Source of the DNA: Hirudo medicinalis | Lineage: Eukaryota > Annelida > Clitellata > Hirudinida > Hirudinidae | Reading direction: 5' to 3' | DNA: 44,118 nt | NCBI GenBank assembly: GCA_011800805.1 | Contig: MPNW01000698.1 | Coordinates: 8,515 to 52,632, forward strand | Part shown: positions 1 through 11,100 of the stretch, piece after piece | How the letters are laid out: each line of letters begins with the position of its first letter | Position numbering within the stretch: the stretch's first letter is position 1 | The notes under the pieces: model-generated | The model's database searches: none | Told to the model about the DNA's origin: nothing | The model's input: only the letters and a program-made list of their open reading frames with translations | Position numbers and translations under genes: made by a program

Positions 1-118
1 TAACTGGAAAGTTGTAACTGAAAACTGGAAAGATAGTGTAAAGTTAACTGTAACTTTAACTGTAACTGGAAAGTACTAACTGTAACTCAAACTCTAACTG
101 AAAGGTCCTAACTGAAAT
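1..118. repeat. degenerate TAACTG/GGAAAG low-complexity repeat
   Basis: The first ~118 bases are built from imperfect copies of TAACTG, TGTAACT and GGAAAG words. The unit is short and not phased, so this is a decayed tandem repeat, probably continuing left of the window. No reading frame is supported. Confidence 0.6.
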
Positions 119-120
119 AA

Positions 121-420
121 CACTGGTCGTGGATGACAAATTCAGGTCTGTTGGCTAAGATTTTTCTGTCCGTGATTATTGCGTAGTCCCACAAGATGAT
201 ATTCTCGTTTATATTTACCACACTTGGGGTTGTATGTTCATACCATTTGTTGGGAACTTCACAACCAAGTCCACGGCATACTACCTAATGAACATGGCTT
301 GCCACCCTGTTATGTCGGTGCAAATATTCAGTTGATGCCAGCATAGTGCAACCTGTCGTTAAGTGGTTTCTTGGGTCTTGCCACATACTCTGCAATTGCC
401 ATCTATCTGCTTCTTTAAGA
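121..420 (-). mobile_element. non-LTR retrotransposon remnant (C-terminal part after the reverse transcriptase)
   Basis: Read on the minus strand, this segment gives the conserved pattern found downstream of the reverse transcriptase in some LINE proteins. It has a cysteine pair (CRVCGKTQET), then a cysteine-containing TGCTMLASTEYLHRHNRV block, then a KWYEHTTPSVV block and an ILWDYAIITDRKILANRPEF block. The order and spacing match the family as I know it. The copy is dead: a frame change lies near 375, between the CRVCGK and TGCTML blocks, and an in-frame stop lies near 282. The rest of the element is not visible in either direction. I recognise the family by motif only and cannot name the clade. 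Confidence 0.75.
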
Positions 421-480
421 TTTTACGTTGATGGTATCTGGTATCTGAGTGTCTGGTCCTGACCTGTCATGATCAAGCTT

Positions 481-876
481 GCAGTTTCTCCTGTGAGCCC
501 TGCACTTCTTGTAAGTTGTTAAAACAACAAATGGTAAGAACATACAACAACTTCTTAACCAAGCACTACTTGCTTCTTTGTCAACAAAAGCTTTTTCAAG
601 GCTGTAAAAAAATTGTCTTTATGCTGTCCTTTAGCATCATTGTCGCTGGTGTTTGAGTTGTTGACAAAAGCAAATATTTATTCTTTATTGCCTTTGCTTC
701 CTTCACGAGAGAATAGTTTGCCTTCCCAGCCTCATAATTTTTTTACAAGCCTGCAAAACCTGTCTTTGTCCTGCTCAATATAATCACTCAAATTGAAAAA
801 ATTAACCACGGAGCAGCTGTAAGCAGACAACTGAACAAGTCCCCTACCTCCATTGCGCTTCTCAATGTACAGCCGT
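481..876. other. no feature recognised
   Basis: About 400 bases of ordinary AT-rich sequence lie between the LINE remnant and the first microsatellite. I see no exon-like frame with splice sites and no RNA gene. Part of it could be further decayed LINE sequence. Confidence 0.4.
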
Positions 877-930
877 TATTACTATTATTATTATTGTTAT
901 TATTATTATTATTATTATTATTGTTATTAA

Positions 931-994
<64 letters not shown>

Positions 995-1015
995 GTTATT
1001 ATTATTATTATTATA
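877..1015. repeat. (ATT)n microsatellite, interrupted
   Basis: The tract is nearly pure ATT triplets with a few GTT interruptions. The apparent poly-Asn, poly-Ile and poly-Leu frames across it are translations of the repeat and are not genes. Confidence 0.95.
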
Positions 1016-1183
1016 TAATAACGTGGGAGTTGTTGGCGAAAACACACCATGGCACTCGTGTGTTCATTTACTTGTTTAATCATGGAATTGATTCGTCGCA
1101 CAAATAAGATCATGTCGACTTTGTGACCATCGACAATTTTATACTTTTCATTTTAAACCTTTCAATCATGCACCGACTGGAGA

Positions 1184-1284
1184 CGATGATGATGATGCTT
1201 GTGATGATTATGTTGATGATGACGATGACGATGACGATGACGATGATGATGATGATGCTTGTGATCATTATGTTGATGATGATG
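1184..1284. repeat. (GAT)n repeat with a 60-bp direct duplication
   Basis: A block of GAT triplets followed by GCTTGTGATGATTATGTTGA recurs 60 bases later as GCTTGTGATCATTATGTTGA, starting near 1197 and 1257. The two copies differ by one base over this stretch. This points to duplication of a compound repeat unit rather than simple triplet slippage. Confidence 0.8.
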
Positions 1285-1780
1285 TTACGCTTTCTGTGAG
1301 TGTAGTTTATAAAGGAGATCTCAAAACCGACATTTCCATGCTAATGGCTTCCATGCACTGAATGCCCCAAAACGGATGATTCATGGCAACTATAATTAAT
1401 ATCAGTTCCATCACTATCATCATCCCGTATATTATATAATACGTCGTATGGCTTGCTATTATTGTGTTATTTAACACATTGAATGTAATCACTACATCTT
1501 GTGTTGTTCATGTTGTCATTTTCATCTTGATACAAGCTCAAACGATATTTGAAAAAAGATCTTACAATTAACAAGTTTAATTTTAAAATGAATGACTGCG
1601 ATAATGGAAATGATGATTGTGATGAAATTTCAGGAGGATGAAGACTACGACGAGGAGGAAGATGATGAAAAGTAGTTTACAAAATCATCGTCAGTTGAGC
1701 AATTTCTATCAAATTTGTACTGAGACAAGCAGCAAAATAAAACAAAAACTGTGCGCCTTATTGTTTTGGTTATCATTGTT

Positions 1781-1782
1781 TA

Positions 1783-1822
<40 letters not shown>

Positions 1823-1835
1823 ATTATTATTATTA

Positions 1836-1875
<40 letters not shown>

Positions 1876-1879
1876 CATT
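1781..1879. repeat. (ATT)n microsatellite ending at an ambiguous base
   Basis: About 32 ATT-type triplets end directly before an N at 1880. A single N at a repeat edge suggests a placeholder for an unresolved repeat length, so the true tract may be longer. Confidence 0.9.
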
Positions 1880-1973
1880 NGTGTCAAGCAACATCAAATG
1901 CTTTATGAGATACATTGTCGAATCAAGAACATTTTGATTCATTGATTCGTTGACCCATTACCCTCAACACTTC

Positions 1974-1988
1974 TCATCATCATCATCG

Positions 1989-2040
<52 letters not shown>

Positions 2041-2110
2041 AAGCAGCAGCAGCAACATCATCAGCATCATCATCATCGTCATCATCATCACCATCGTCAT
2101 CATCATCAAT
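1974..2110. repeat. (CAT)n microsatellite with CGT and AGC interruptions
   Basis: Triplet repeat of TCA/CAT with interspersed CGT, plus a short AGCAGCAGCAGC block near 2042. The poly-Asp frame on the minus strand is a repeat translation. Confidence 0.9.
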
Positions 2111-2318
2111 TATTCCACCACTAGCATCAGCACCACGATTTGAATATTCTTCCATCTTTGTGTTACTGAAACCCAACACTTTTTATCGTCATCTCTCAGT
2201 GGTCTTTAAAACAACAACCATTATCATCAGTTCCTCCACTTTTATCTCCACTAGCATCACCATCACCATCATATCTGCAATCATAATCACAATCAGACTC
2301 TCCACCAGTGGGACTCAC

Positions 2319-2513
2319 CATCAAAATCCGTTTGCACTCTTTCACTCAAATCCAGGTTCCTGAGTCTCGCAGTGACGGGGTTGAAGACCGCCCAATAAGT
2401 GCTGCACGGAGGATGACTTAAAGGTGCCTGACAGGTCATGCGGAACGATCGTCCAACAGTTACGTCGTGGAATGTAGGTCGAGATGGATTTGAGGAGAGG
2501 AATCGATGTAGAA
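2319..2513 (-). CDS. exon: immunoglobulin domain 2 of an L1CAM/neuroglian-like adhesion protein
   Basis: This 195-base minus-strand exon is bounded by a TTTGCAG acceptor at 2514 and a GTGAGT donor at 2318. It starts in phase 1 and completes a valine codon with the last base of the exon at 2725-2906. It encodes a linker (VLHRFLSSNPSRPTFHDV) followed by the start of an Ig domain: VTVGRSFRMTCQAP gives the B-strand cysteine, STYW gives the C-strand tryptophan, then SERVQTDFDG. The YW...ERV..D..G order is what I expect of Ig2 in L1-type proteins, which are transmembrane neuronal cell-adhesion molecules. The E-F-G strands with the second cysteine must lie in an exon beyond position 1. No premature stop occurs. 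The family assignment is an inference from two domains. Confidence 0.72.
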
Positions 2514-2724
2514 CTGCAAAGATTGATAAACTCAACAACCCCATTTAAGAATTCGTTATTAGCCCCAAGATTTCAATGATTTATGCGCCAATTTTAAACT
2601 AGCTTCCACCCGTTCCTGTTGCAATATTTTCATCTTCCCAGCTCCCATGACTTCCCACGAAAGCACAAGTTACAAGTACGACAATCGATCAAGCTGTCCT
2701 GCATGGAAGCACATCAAAACCAAC

Positions 2725-2906
2725 CTGCACTGGTCACGTCAACCTCGGGCATAGCAGCTCTACCGTACTGGTTGAATGCATTGCACCAGTAGATACCCTG
2801 GTCTCCGAACGTCGGCTGGATTATCTCGAGAGTTCCATCGCTCTCGTCGACACTAATTCTGCTCTCGTTGTCCGCAACAACAAGTCCATTTTTTTTCCAG
2901 GTGAAT
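2725..2906 (-). CDS. exon: second half of immunoglobulin domain 1, L1CAM/neuroglian-like
   Basis: This minus-strand exon of 182 bases lies between a CATTTAG acceptor at 2907 and a CAG|GTTGGT donor at 2724. It encodes FTWKKNGLVV (C-strand tryptophan), SRISVDESDGTLEIIQPTF, then DQGIYWCNAFNQYGRA with the F-strand cysteine, and a G-strand ending EVDVTSA. This is an I-set Ig half-domain, and the GIYWC.A.N.YG pattern is diagnostic. The B-strand half must be in an upstream exon above 2906, which I did not find with confidence. It splices in phase to the Ig2 exon at 2319-2513. Both exons sit inside a microsatellite-rich tract, so they are either part of a large gene with long introns or an isolated remnant. 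Confidence 0.75.
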
Positions 2907-2939
2907 CTAAATGCCAACCGTTTTTAATGACTTGGTGCT

Positions 2940-3050
2940 GTGTCCAATTATCCATCCACCCACCAATATATTCATCCTTCCATCCATCCACCAATCAATA
3001 CATCCTCCCATCCGTTCATCCTTCCATCAATTCATTCACTCATTCCTCCT
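2940..3050. repeat. degenerate TCCA/TTCA tetranucleotide repeat
   Basis: Imperfect TCCATCCA, TTCATCC and CCACCAAT words run for about 110 bases. No gene is supported on either strand. Confidence 0.75.
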
Positions 3051-3147
3051 TGGAAACTTTTCCACAATTGACCTTGACAAGCAAAATGCCGTGAGGAAGA
3101 AGAGTTTCCGCTTTTATGGAACAATTCATTCTCATTGCTTTCCTGTG

Positions 3148-3330
3148 ACGACGACGACGACGACGACGACGATGATGATGATGATGATGATGATGATGAT
3201 AATGATGACGATGACGATGATGATGACGACGACGATGACGACGATGATGATGTTGAAGATGATGATGATAATAATGGTGATGATGATGATGATGACGATG
3301 ATGATGATGATGATGATGATGATGATAAGC
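3148..3330. repeat. (GAC)n/(GAT)n compound microsatellite
   Basis: A pure GAC block is followed by interrupted GAT triplets with GAC, AAT and GTT variants. A second, shorter interrupted GAT tract lies at 3440-3525. Acidic or methionine-only frames through it are repeat artefacts. Confidence 0.95.
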
Positions 3331-3529
3331 ACGGTTGTAATAAGGTGGATGCCGGTTAATGGCACGAAAAATGTTACACTGAGTGTAGGATTACCATAAA
3401 CACTTCAAAAATATTTCTTCCATGCGTCCTTAAATTCGGCGATGATGATGATGATGATAATGATGATAATGATGACGATGGCTATGATGATGATGATGAT
3501 GGTGGTGATGATGACGACGAAACAAAGGT

Positions 3530-4126
3530 ATAGTAATCGTCAGCATGGTGAAGAAAGTAGAAGAAACTAATTAGCATGGTGATGATGGACATGTTATTCA
3601 CAATTAATCGTCAGTTTGTTTTCAAGGATTTAATTTATTTTGCCAAATTGCTAAATATAAAATATAAAATTTCTAATCTTCATTTAAATTGCAGATATTA
3701 GTAGTAAAAAAAGCGTATTTTAAACAAATTTAGTAAAATTATCAAAATCATAAAAAAAATCATCACTATTACCACCATCGAATACAAAATGAAAGTTTCG
3801 AAAGTCCACCAACTGTTTCAATTCTTCGGTGTGCTGCTTATTATATTTCCTTGCTCACCCTTGTTCCACTTCACTGGTTTCCACATTAAAAATGTTTCCA
3901 ATGCTATAAATTTATCGTTACCAATGTACTTTTCGTTTCATTAGCTTTTGCATATCAGCTCCATGTAAGCTCTTACGTCATCATCATCATCATCATCAAC
4001 TTCAACATCACATAATTACCTTTCAATGCTGTCAGCAGCCACTCGTACACATGATGGTGAGTGTGACGACAATGATGAAAAAGTGAATGTTGATGATAAT
4101 GAGGCTGACGAAACAGTGATGATTTA
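3530..4126. other. no gene recognised
   Basis: About 600 bases of AT-rich sequence with one short CAT tract near 3978-3998. I see no frame with exon-like splice sites. Confidence 0.4.
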
Positions 4127-4470
<344 letters not shown>

Positions 4471-4937
4471 GATGAATAAGGGAAACATGGTTTGTGGAGA
4501 CGAAATAACAAATCCATTATAAACGGCTCGTAAAAGTGTTGTAAAATGTTTCCTTTTTATTGCAATTTTGTTTCTTTGTTTGCTTCTGAACCGCCACATC
4601 ATCATCATCATCGTCGTCGTCGTCGTCATCGTCATCATCATCATCATCATCATCACATTCCTCTTTGTCATAATTGTTGTCTTCACCTTCATATTCTTTA
4701 TCACCATCGTTATCATTATCAATGGTATCGTCATCACCACGATACCACCGCCATGAGTGGAGAGAAAGAGATGAATGAGTGAATGACATGCAGAAAGTGA
4801 CATCAAATAAACTTATATGAAAGGACTTATCCGCATTTTTAGATAAATAATAAACTCTCGAAGCAAAAGTTTGTTTTCAAGCGGGAATCCCATCCATTCT
4901 TCAAACCAAACTTTCACCTTTTCACTCAATCACTCTG

Positions 4938-5010
4938 CTCCCACGAGATCTAATGGTTAAGACTTCCGCCTTTCGCGATGGCAGCGCGGATTCGAATCCC
5001 GTTAAGAGAG
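4938..5010 (+). repeat. tRNA-Glu-like sequence, probably the head of a tRNA-derived SINE
   Basis: The segment has an A-box-like GATCTAATGGTTAAGA and a B-box-like GGATTCGAATCCC at the normal tRNA separation. Where tRNA-Glu has its anticodon loop, the sequence CTTTCGC would give anticodon TTC. The acceptor arms do not pair (CTCCCAC against TAAGAGAG) and the anticodon stem is poor, so it is unlikely to be a working tRNA. A tRNA-derived SINE head or a tRNA pseudogene fits better. Any SINE body would run rightward from 5011; I cannot place its end. Confidence 0.55.
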
Positions 5011-7900
5011 CAACGTCCAAATGATATACATGTAGTTATGCATTGGATATTCATCTAAAACAACCACTTTCAACCAACGACACTCATTCATCCACATTCC
5101 ATTCCTTCAATGTATCTTCTTGATACCAACTTGGTGTCGGAGTTGCCAATGAAAGGACAGCCGATTGTGATGCTCCGTTGTCCTTCGACAAACACGAAAC
5201 TCCTCTCAATTCTGCTCAACTGTCCAGCCCTGCCTGTCATGACGTCATCATCGATTGTGGTTAATTCGTGGTTTTATTGCTAATTTATTGCATCAATTAT
5301 GCTGGCGTTGCTCCAGGCAATAACGATTATTGAAATAACAACCATCACATTCACCTCTTTATTAATATTCATAATTTTTATATTGAATTATTTTTATTAT
5401 TATTATTATTATTATTTATTAACATTGTTATCATTTTCATTCACAACGTCTGCTGTCGCTTCGTTATATACCATCACCATCATTGTTGTTGCAGTCATCA
5501 TCATCATCGTCATCATCATCATCATTATTTAAGCTCATTACCTGATAATGTAGCTGTAGAATCATGTCCTCCAACCGTCATCAGATAAATGATGAACAAA
5601 GTCAGTGAGTCGCTAATCAATGAATTACTGCACTCAGACTTCATAATTGAACTGTTCCATCAGCGAATATTCACTCAATTCTAATTTAATGACTTTACAA
5701 AGTTTTTTTGAGATTGAGGCAACTATTAATCTCATTAAGTTGAAGAAGCAGGAAGGGAGTTCCAGTCTCTGGAAGTGCTTTATATGCATTTGCAGGCGTC
5801 CATCACTTTCACTGAGCCAATGTACAAATCAACCACAATTCATCCAGTGAATCTTTAACTTTTATTATTGACGGCCTATCCCTTACATCAGATACAAGTT
5901 ATTTCATTGAGATTCCACTGAGTTGTGATCATGAGTTGATCGCTTCAACATCAACAACTTCTCTTAAGGATTAAATAGAATTACGTTAGCCAAAAAATAG
6001 ACCAATTTGTACGTGAGGTCGGAAACAATGGAAGAAACTCGATGAAGTGGGAAAATGAACATTGGTTTCTGCGAAACTATCATCCTATTGTCGAGGTGCT
6101 CTCTGCAGTTTGCTAGCTGGCAAATCTAAGTTGTTCGCACGAACGTCGAGTAAATTAAAGGAAAATAATTCTATGAAAATTTAAAAATAAAGTCGTTTGA
6201 TAAATTTGCGAATGTATCCTTTATCCTGCACTTTTTGATTGTGATGCTTTTAACATGAGTCTAAATTTGTAGACTTAATTGGCATGATGTAATCGCGCTG
6301 TCTTTTTCGCTTTTTCTTTTGTTTAAGGAGGATGAGAATTAAAACGAATGACTTTCGCAAAATTCACTTTTTCTTGGGTCGAAGATGCAAGCTTGCTCAC
6401 TTAAGGTGATGGATGGGAGTTACTTTGGCACGATGAGACATCAGGTTAATCCATGTTATAAACGGGATAGATTAATCTAGTGTCTGGAAATACCCTTTTA
6501 ATACACTATTAATTGATTGTATACAATTAATTACATGACCATGCATAAAATGCATTCACGAATCAAATCATGTTCACCCTCTATCCGTTCGAGCTAAATT
6601 GCTTCGATGGATTTCCTTCAGCAGATGATTTTGGTGCAAAACTAATTTATTGCTAAAGGAGGTGGACCAGGCTCTTCATGCTGACATTTTGAGGAAGGGT
6701 CAGAAATTTCGGGCATAGCGATAATACAGAGATCTATTTACCTCAAAAAATTTGAGGACATCCCCCAGTAGCTGGTGTGCACATGTACAAGCAACCATGT
6801 CATATCAATTTGGTAATTGGAAGCAAAAAAAGGGTCATGATTATAATATTTTATGACTTTGGCGGGCCCCTGGACATTTGCCCTCTTCCCCTCCATTCTC
6901 GGCTGTTGGGAGCTTCCTAGCAACCAGGTTAGTAGTTCAATTTGTTCTTGTAAAATCAAATACAAGTCATCAGATGAAGTACATGGTCATGTTATATTTA
7001 AATATCTTACTCAGTTAACTGTAATGTGCGATGTTGCAGCATAACCGGAACAGCAGTGGGAATTGAGTAAGTAATCCTGCTCGGTCCTAAAATATCTTGT
7101 GAAAAGGACGTTAAGATTACGCACGCAATCCGACATATTTGATGATATGTTTAATGTTGTCATTTATTAAAGTCCTTTACATAACTAGATGACGGTGCTC
7201 CCGCAATAATGATAAGGTTGAACAAAGTGTCCGGTTTATAAATTCGCGAAAAATTTGAAAAACGGTTGTATAGATAGAACTTTTCCTTGATATATGTTCT
7301 TCCGACAGTTTTAGTCATTTTTTATTAAATTGTCTCATTACTCCTCATCTGTTTGTTGCAACTATTTGGAACTACCCATATGAACTATTTCCCTTTCGTC
7401 TTTCTTTTCAATATTTCTCTTTAGATACATTATCATTAGTTTTTCTGTTAAATCCCTTTAATTATGTGATTGTCTTCAATTCGCCTTCACCTTTTAACGA
7501 TTATCATTTTCTGTGAAAACGAGCCATTTTTCTTACTAGGCCATGCAGAGGTCCAAAATTTGCATCTTACTTTTTGGGTTAAATTTGGCGCTGTTATACC
7601 TCCAAATTTTTATCAAGAGAATGAAATATGAACCATGAAATAAGAAAATTTTGTTTTTGTTTCAATCATAAATAATATTAAAACATGACTTGTAAATTCT
7701 ATGTTAAAAACGTTTTAATGATTATTGTTTGAATAAAGCTTTTTTGATGACAAATATAATCGAAAAAGTACTATTTATCACTGTCGAACCTGAAAAATAT
7801 TGAAAAGTAATGTTTATATTTTCTGTAATATTTCACAATTATTTTACATACTTTAAACTAAATTTTTAAATTTATGCATTACAACTAACGATGCAGCTAG
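5011..7900. other. long stretch without a confident gene
   Basis: Nearly 2.9 kb of AT-rich sequence. It contains a short (TTA)n tract at 5396-5418, a (CAT)n tract near 5495-5528, and one doubtful Ig-like minus-strand frame at about 5120-5225 (see findings). A locally GC-richer patch at 6853-6925 has no recognisable product. If the Ig exons near 2.3-2.9 kb belong to a live gene, its upstream exons could be hidden here. Confidence 0.4.
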
Positions 7901-8110
7901 TACGCGCATGCTCAAGAGCTTATACCGTTGATAATGGACGTTCTCGGCGTTCATTCTTGTGCGTTTGCCGTAAACAAAGAATTATTATTTTGAGTTGTTA
8001 GGAATTCGGTCGTTGTAAATAGGCGTTTTGTTTAACTCATCTATTTTTTAGGCAGTATTTATTTTATCGTCCAGCTTTAATTCGTACAGCTGGCGCAACA
8101 GTCTGTTAAC
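7900..8110 (+). promoter_or_regulatory. presumed SMARCA4 promoter and 5' leader region
   Basis: The ~200 bases before the SMARCA4 start are less AT-rich than their surroundings and contain CGCGCATGC at 7903-7911, which resembles an NRF-1 half-site. No TATA box is clear. A CTATTTTTTAG at 8042-8052 could be a splice acceptor for a 5' untranslated intron, but I cannot place its donor. The extent is by position only. Confidence 0.3.
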
Positions 8111-11100
8111 ATGGGCCCGCTCGGCCATACCATTGGCCAGGGACATCAAATGAATTCACAACAAATTGGAACATCTATGAATCAAGGCGTTGCCGGTGCG
8201 CAGAACGCCCAAGGCATGCCTCAAATGAATCAAGGACAAGTTCCTGCTCCTTCACAACATCAGTCCTTAAGTCAAGGGATATCTCCTGCTCAAATGTCAG
8301 GTCCTGGAGTTCAAATGGGTCAACAACAGTCAAGCAGTCAGCAACCTGCTCAGATGGGACAGCCTGGAATGCCTATGGGACAGGCAGGTTCTGGTCCGAT
8401 GAATCAGCCCCAAGGGATCCCGATGAATCAGCCTGGAGTACCCTTGCCTCAACCTGGAGTACCTTTGCCACAGCCAGGCATGCAAATGGGTCAGCCAGGA
8501 ATGCAGATGGGCCAACCACCAGGGATGCAAATGGGACAACCTGGAATGCCCATGGGGATTCAGATGGGTCCTGGTGTCCCCATTAACTCAGCACAACAGA
8601 TGAATAGTGGGATGCAGATGCCTCCTGGAATGGGTCCAGGAATGCAGATGGGACCTGGGATGATGGTTGGGGGACTGCCCATGCCTGATGCTATGAGGCA
8701 TCATCCGCAGCAACAACCTGCTCCTGGAGTGGTTATGACCCCACAACAGTTGCACCTCCTCAGGCTGCAGATCATGGCTTACAAATGCATCTCAAGAAAT
8801 CAACCATTACCTGACAATGTGAGAATGGCCTTGGAGGCCAAAAGAAATCCAATGTCTGGTCCACTTGGAGGTTTGATTTTTTTATATTAGACATTCTAAT
8901 AGACCTTTTGTTGCATATTTGTGAATTTGTAGCCCATTTTAAGCTTGAGAGGTATGATTGAAACTCTGGAAATGCTTACAGAATATAAGTTTTCTCTGCT
9001 AAAACATAAATAAGTATGGGTGATTGATTTATTCTGACATTGTCATGAGTTGTAGCACACTTTGATTAGTTTACTTGTGACAGTTTGTGTTGCATTCACA
9101 ATTTTGAAATTATGAAAATAAGTTTATTTATTTGTTTAATTTGTTCTTGTTGTGATGATTCAAGCATACTTTTTAGATCCAAGGCTCCCTTTCCCTCCTG
9201 GGCATCCAGGTTCTATGATGAATCAACCAGGAGCTTCTGGGCAACCTGGAATGCCACCTCTCCAACCTTCCAACCAACAGATGCCCGTTTCATCTCAAGA
9301 GGGGGGACCAGAATTTGATGGTCAGAGAGATGTCGGGCAACCACAACAAATGCCATCAGTTCAGGGAGCAGTTGCTCTTCAGCAAAGGAACAACAAGATT
9401 GCCCCTGTGGCCAAACCAGCAGGACTTGATCCTCTCATTTTGATGCAGGAAAGGGAGAATAGGTTGGTTTGACTCGTCGAGCTACCCGACATTGAAATCA
9501 AATTTTTTATTTGAGTTACCCCCGCACACCTTCTTGCATGTCGTTCTCCTTATCAGGATTGCAAACCGCATAGCATATCGAATTGAGGAGTTAGAAAATC
9601 TTCCAGTGGTGATGTCAGATGATCTCAAGGTCAAGGCACTGATTGAGTTAAGAGCTTTGAGACTTCTGAATTTCCAGAAACAGGTTCTTTCATTTTTTAC
9701 ATGAGTGCTAGAGGAAGCTTTGGCTTTGTTAGAAATTAAGATTTTTATTGGTGCTGCTAATGCATTTAAAGAACTTTGGAATGACTTAAAATACTTAAGT
9801 TGTTTAACCATTAGTTAAGAACATTAATCCTTGCAGCTGAGAAAGGACGTAGTGTCATGCATGCGACGTGATTCCACTCTCCAAACTGCCCTGAATCTGA
9901 ATGCCTACAAGAGGCAAAAACATCAATCTCTAAGGGAAGCTAGAATCACCGAGAAACTTGAGAAGCAGCAGAAGATTGAGCAGGAGAGGAAGAGGAGGCA
10001 GAAGCATCAGGTATTTAAATGAACTAGTGCTTAGGATTTTTAAATGCTCCTAAAATGTGATCATTTGAATTATGTGTTGTGTAATTGATGCACACTCAAT
10101 GGGCTTTCACTTTTATTTGTTTTGTAGGAGTACCTTAATGCCGTCCTCCAGCATGCCAGAGAGTTCAAGGAATATCATAGGAATGTTTCTGCTAAGGTGG
10201 TCAAACTAAACAAGGCCATCATGATGTATCACATGAACACAGAAAGAGAACAAAAAAAAGAGCAGGAGAGAATTGAAAAAGAAAGAATGAGAAGACTCAT
10301 GGTAAGCTTCAGTTAGTCGAATAATAATTTCTTGGTTTCAGTGCCATGATGTCCAGCATTTGTTTGTAGGCTGAAGATGAGGAGGGCTACAGGAAGCTCA
10401 TTGACCAGAAGAAGGACAAGAGATTGGCTTACCTCCTCTCGCAGACTGACGAGTACGTTTCCAACATGGTACGCCTCGTCACCCAGCACAAAGTCGAGGC
10501 CAAACGCAAGCAAAAGGCCCTAAAACGTAAACAGAAGCAAGCAAAGATGGCAGCTGCAGCAGCTGCTGGCTTCCCTCAGAACATGAAGACTGATGTCGTC
10601 TCTGCATCCGGGAGCGGAGGGCGATCGGGAGACGACAATTCAAATCCTTCGAGCGACACAAGAATAGAAGTAGTGGAGTTGGCCACTGGTAAAATTTTTT
10701 CAGGGGACGAGGCACCATTGGCCAGTCAACTGGAGTCATGGCTGGAAGCTAATCGTGGGTTAGCTTTGAGCATGTTTTTCATGCAAGATTGTGGTTATCA
10801 TCTGAACAGCTAAGATCACATTAAATGTGCATGTGGAAATTTTGTTTTAGATTCCAGGTGGTTCCTAAAGACAACTCTGATGAAAGCGATGACAATGTAT
10901 GTCATTCTTTGTTAGCTTGCTTTAATTTGTTGTGGCGCTTTGAATTAAATTTTCTGTCATTGACATATTTAGTGGTTATTTAAGTTCTGACTAAGATGCC
11001 AAACTTACTTATCATGACATATTTTAAGCGCCCCTAACGCTTACGCTTATGGCGCTCTATAAATAAATATATTATTATTATTATTATTAGCTGTTCATGA

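Noticed and set aside
877..1113. Open frames of poly-Asn, poly-Ile or poly-Leu over triplet repeats (also at 1638-1945, 1964-2179, 3132-3365, 4032-4806).
   Set aside because: They are translations of microsatellites, open in several frames on both strands, with no flanking splice sites or conserved sequence.
9482..9811. A 109-residue minus-strand open frame.
   Set aside because: It overlaps SMARCA4 exon 3 and introns in antisense and has no features of its own.
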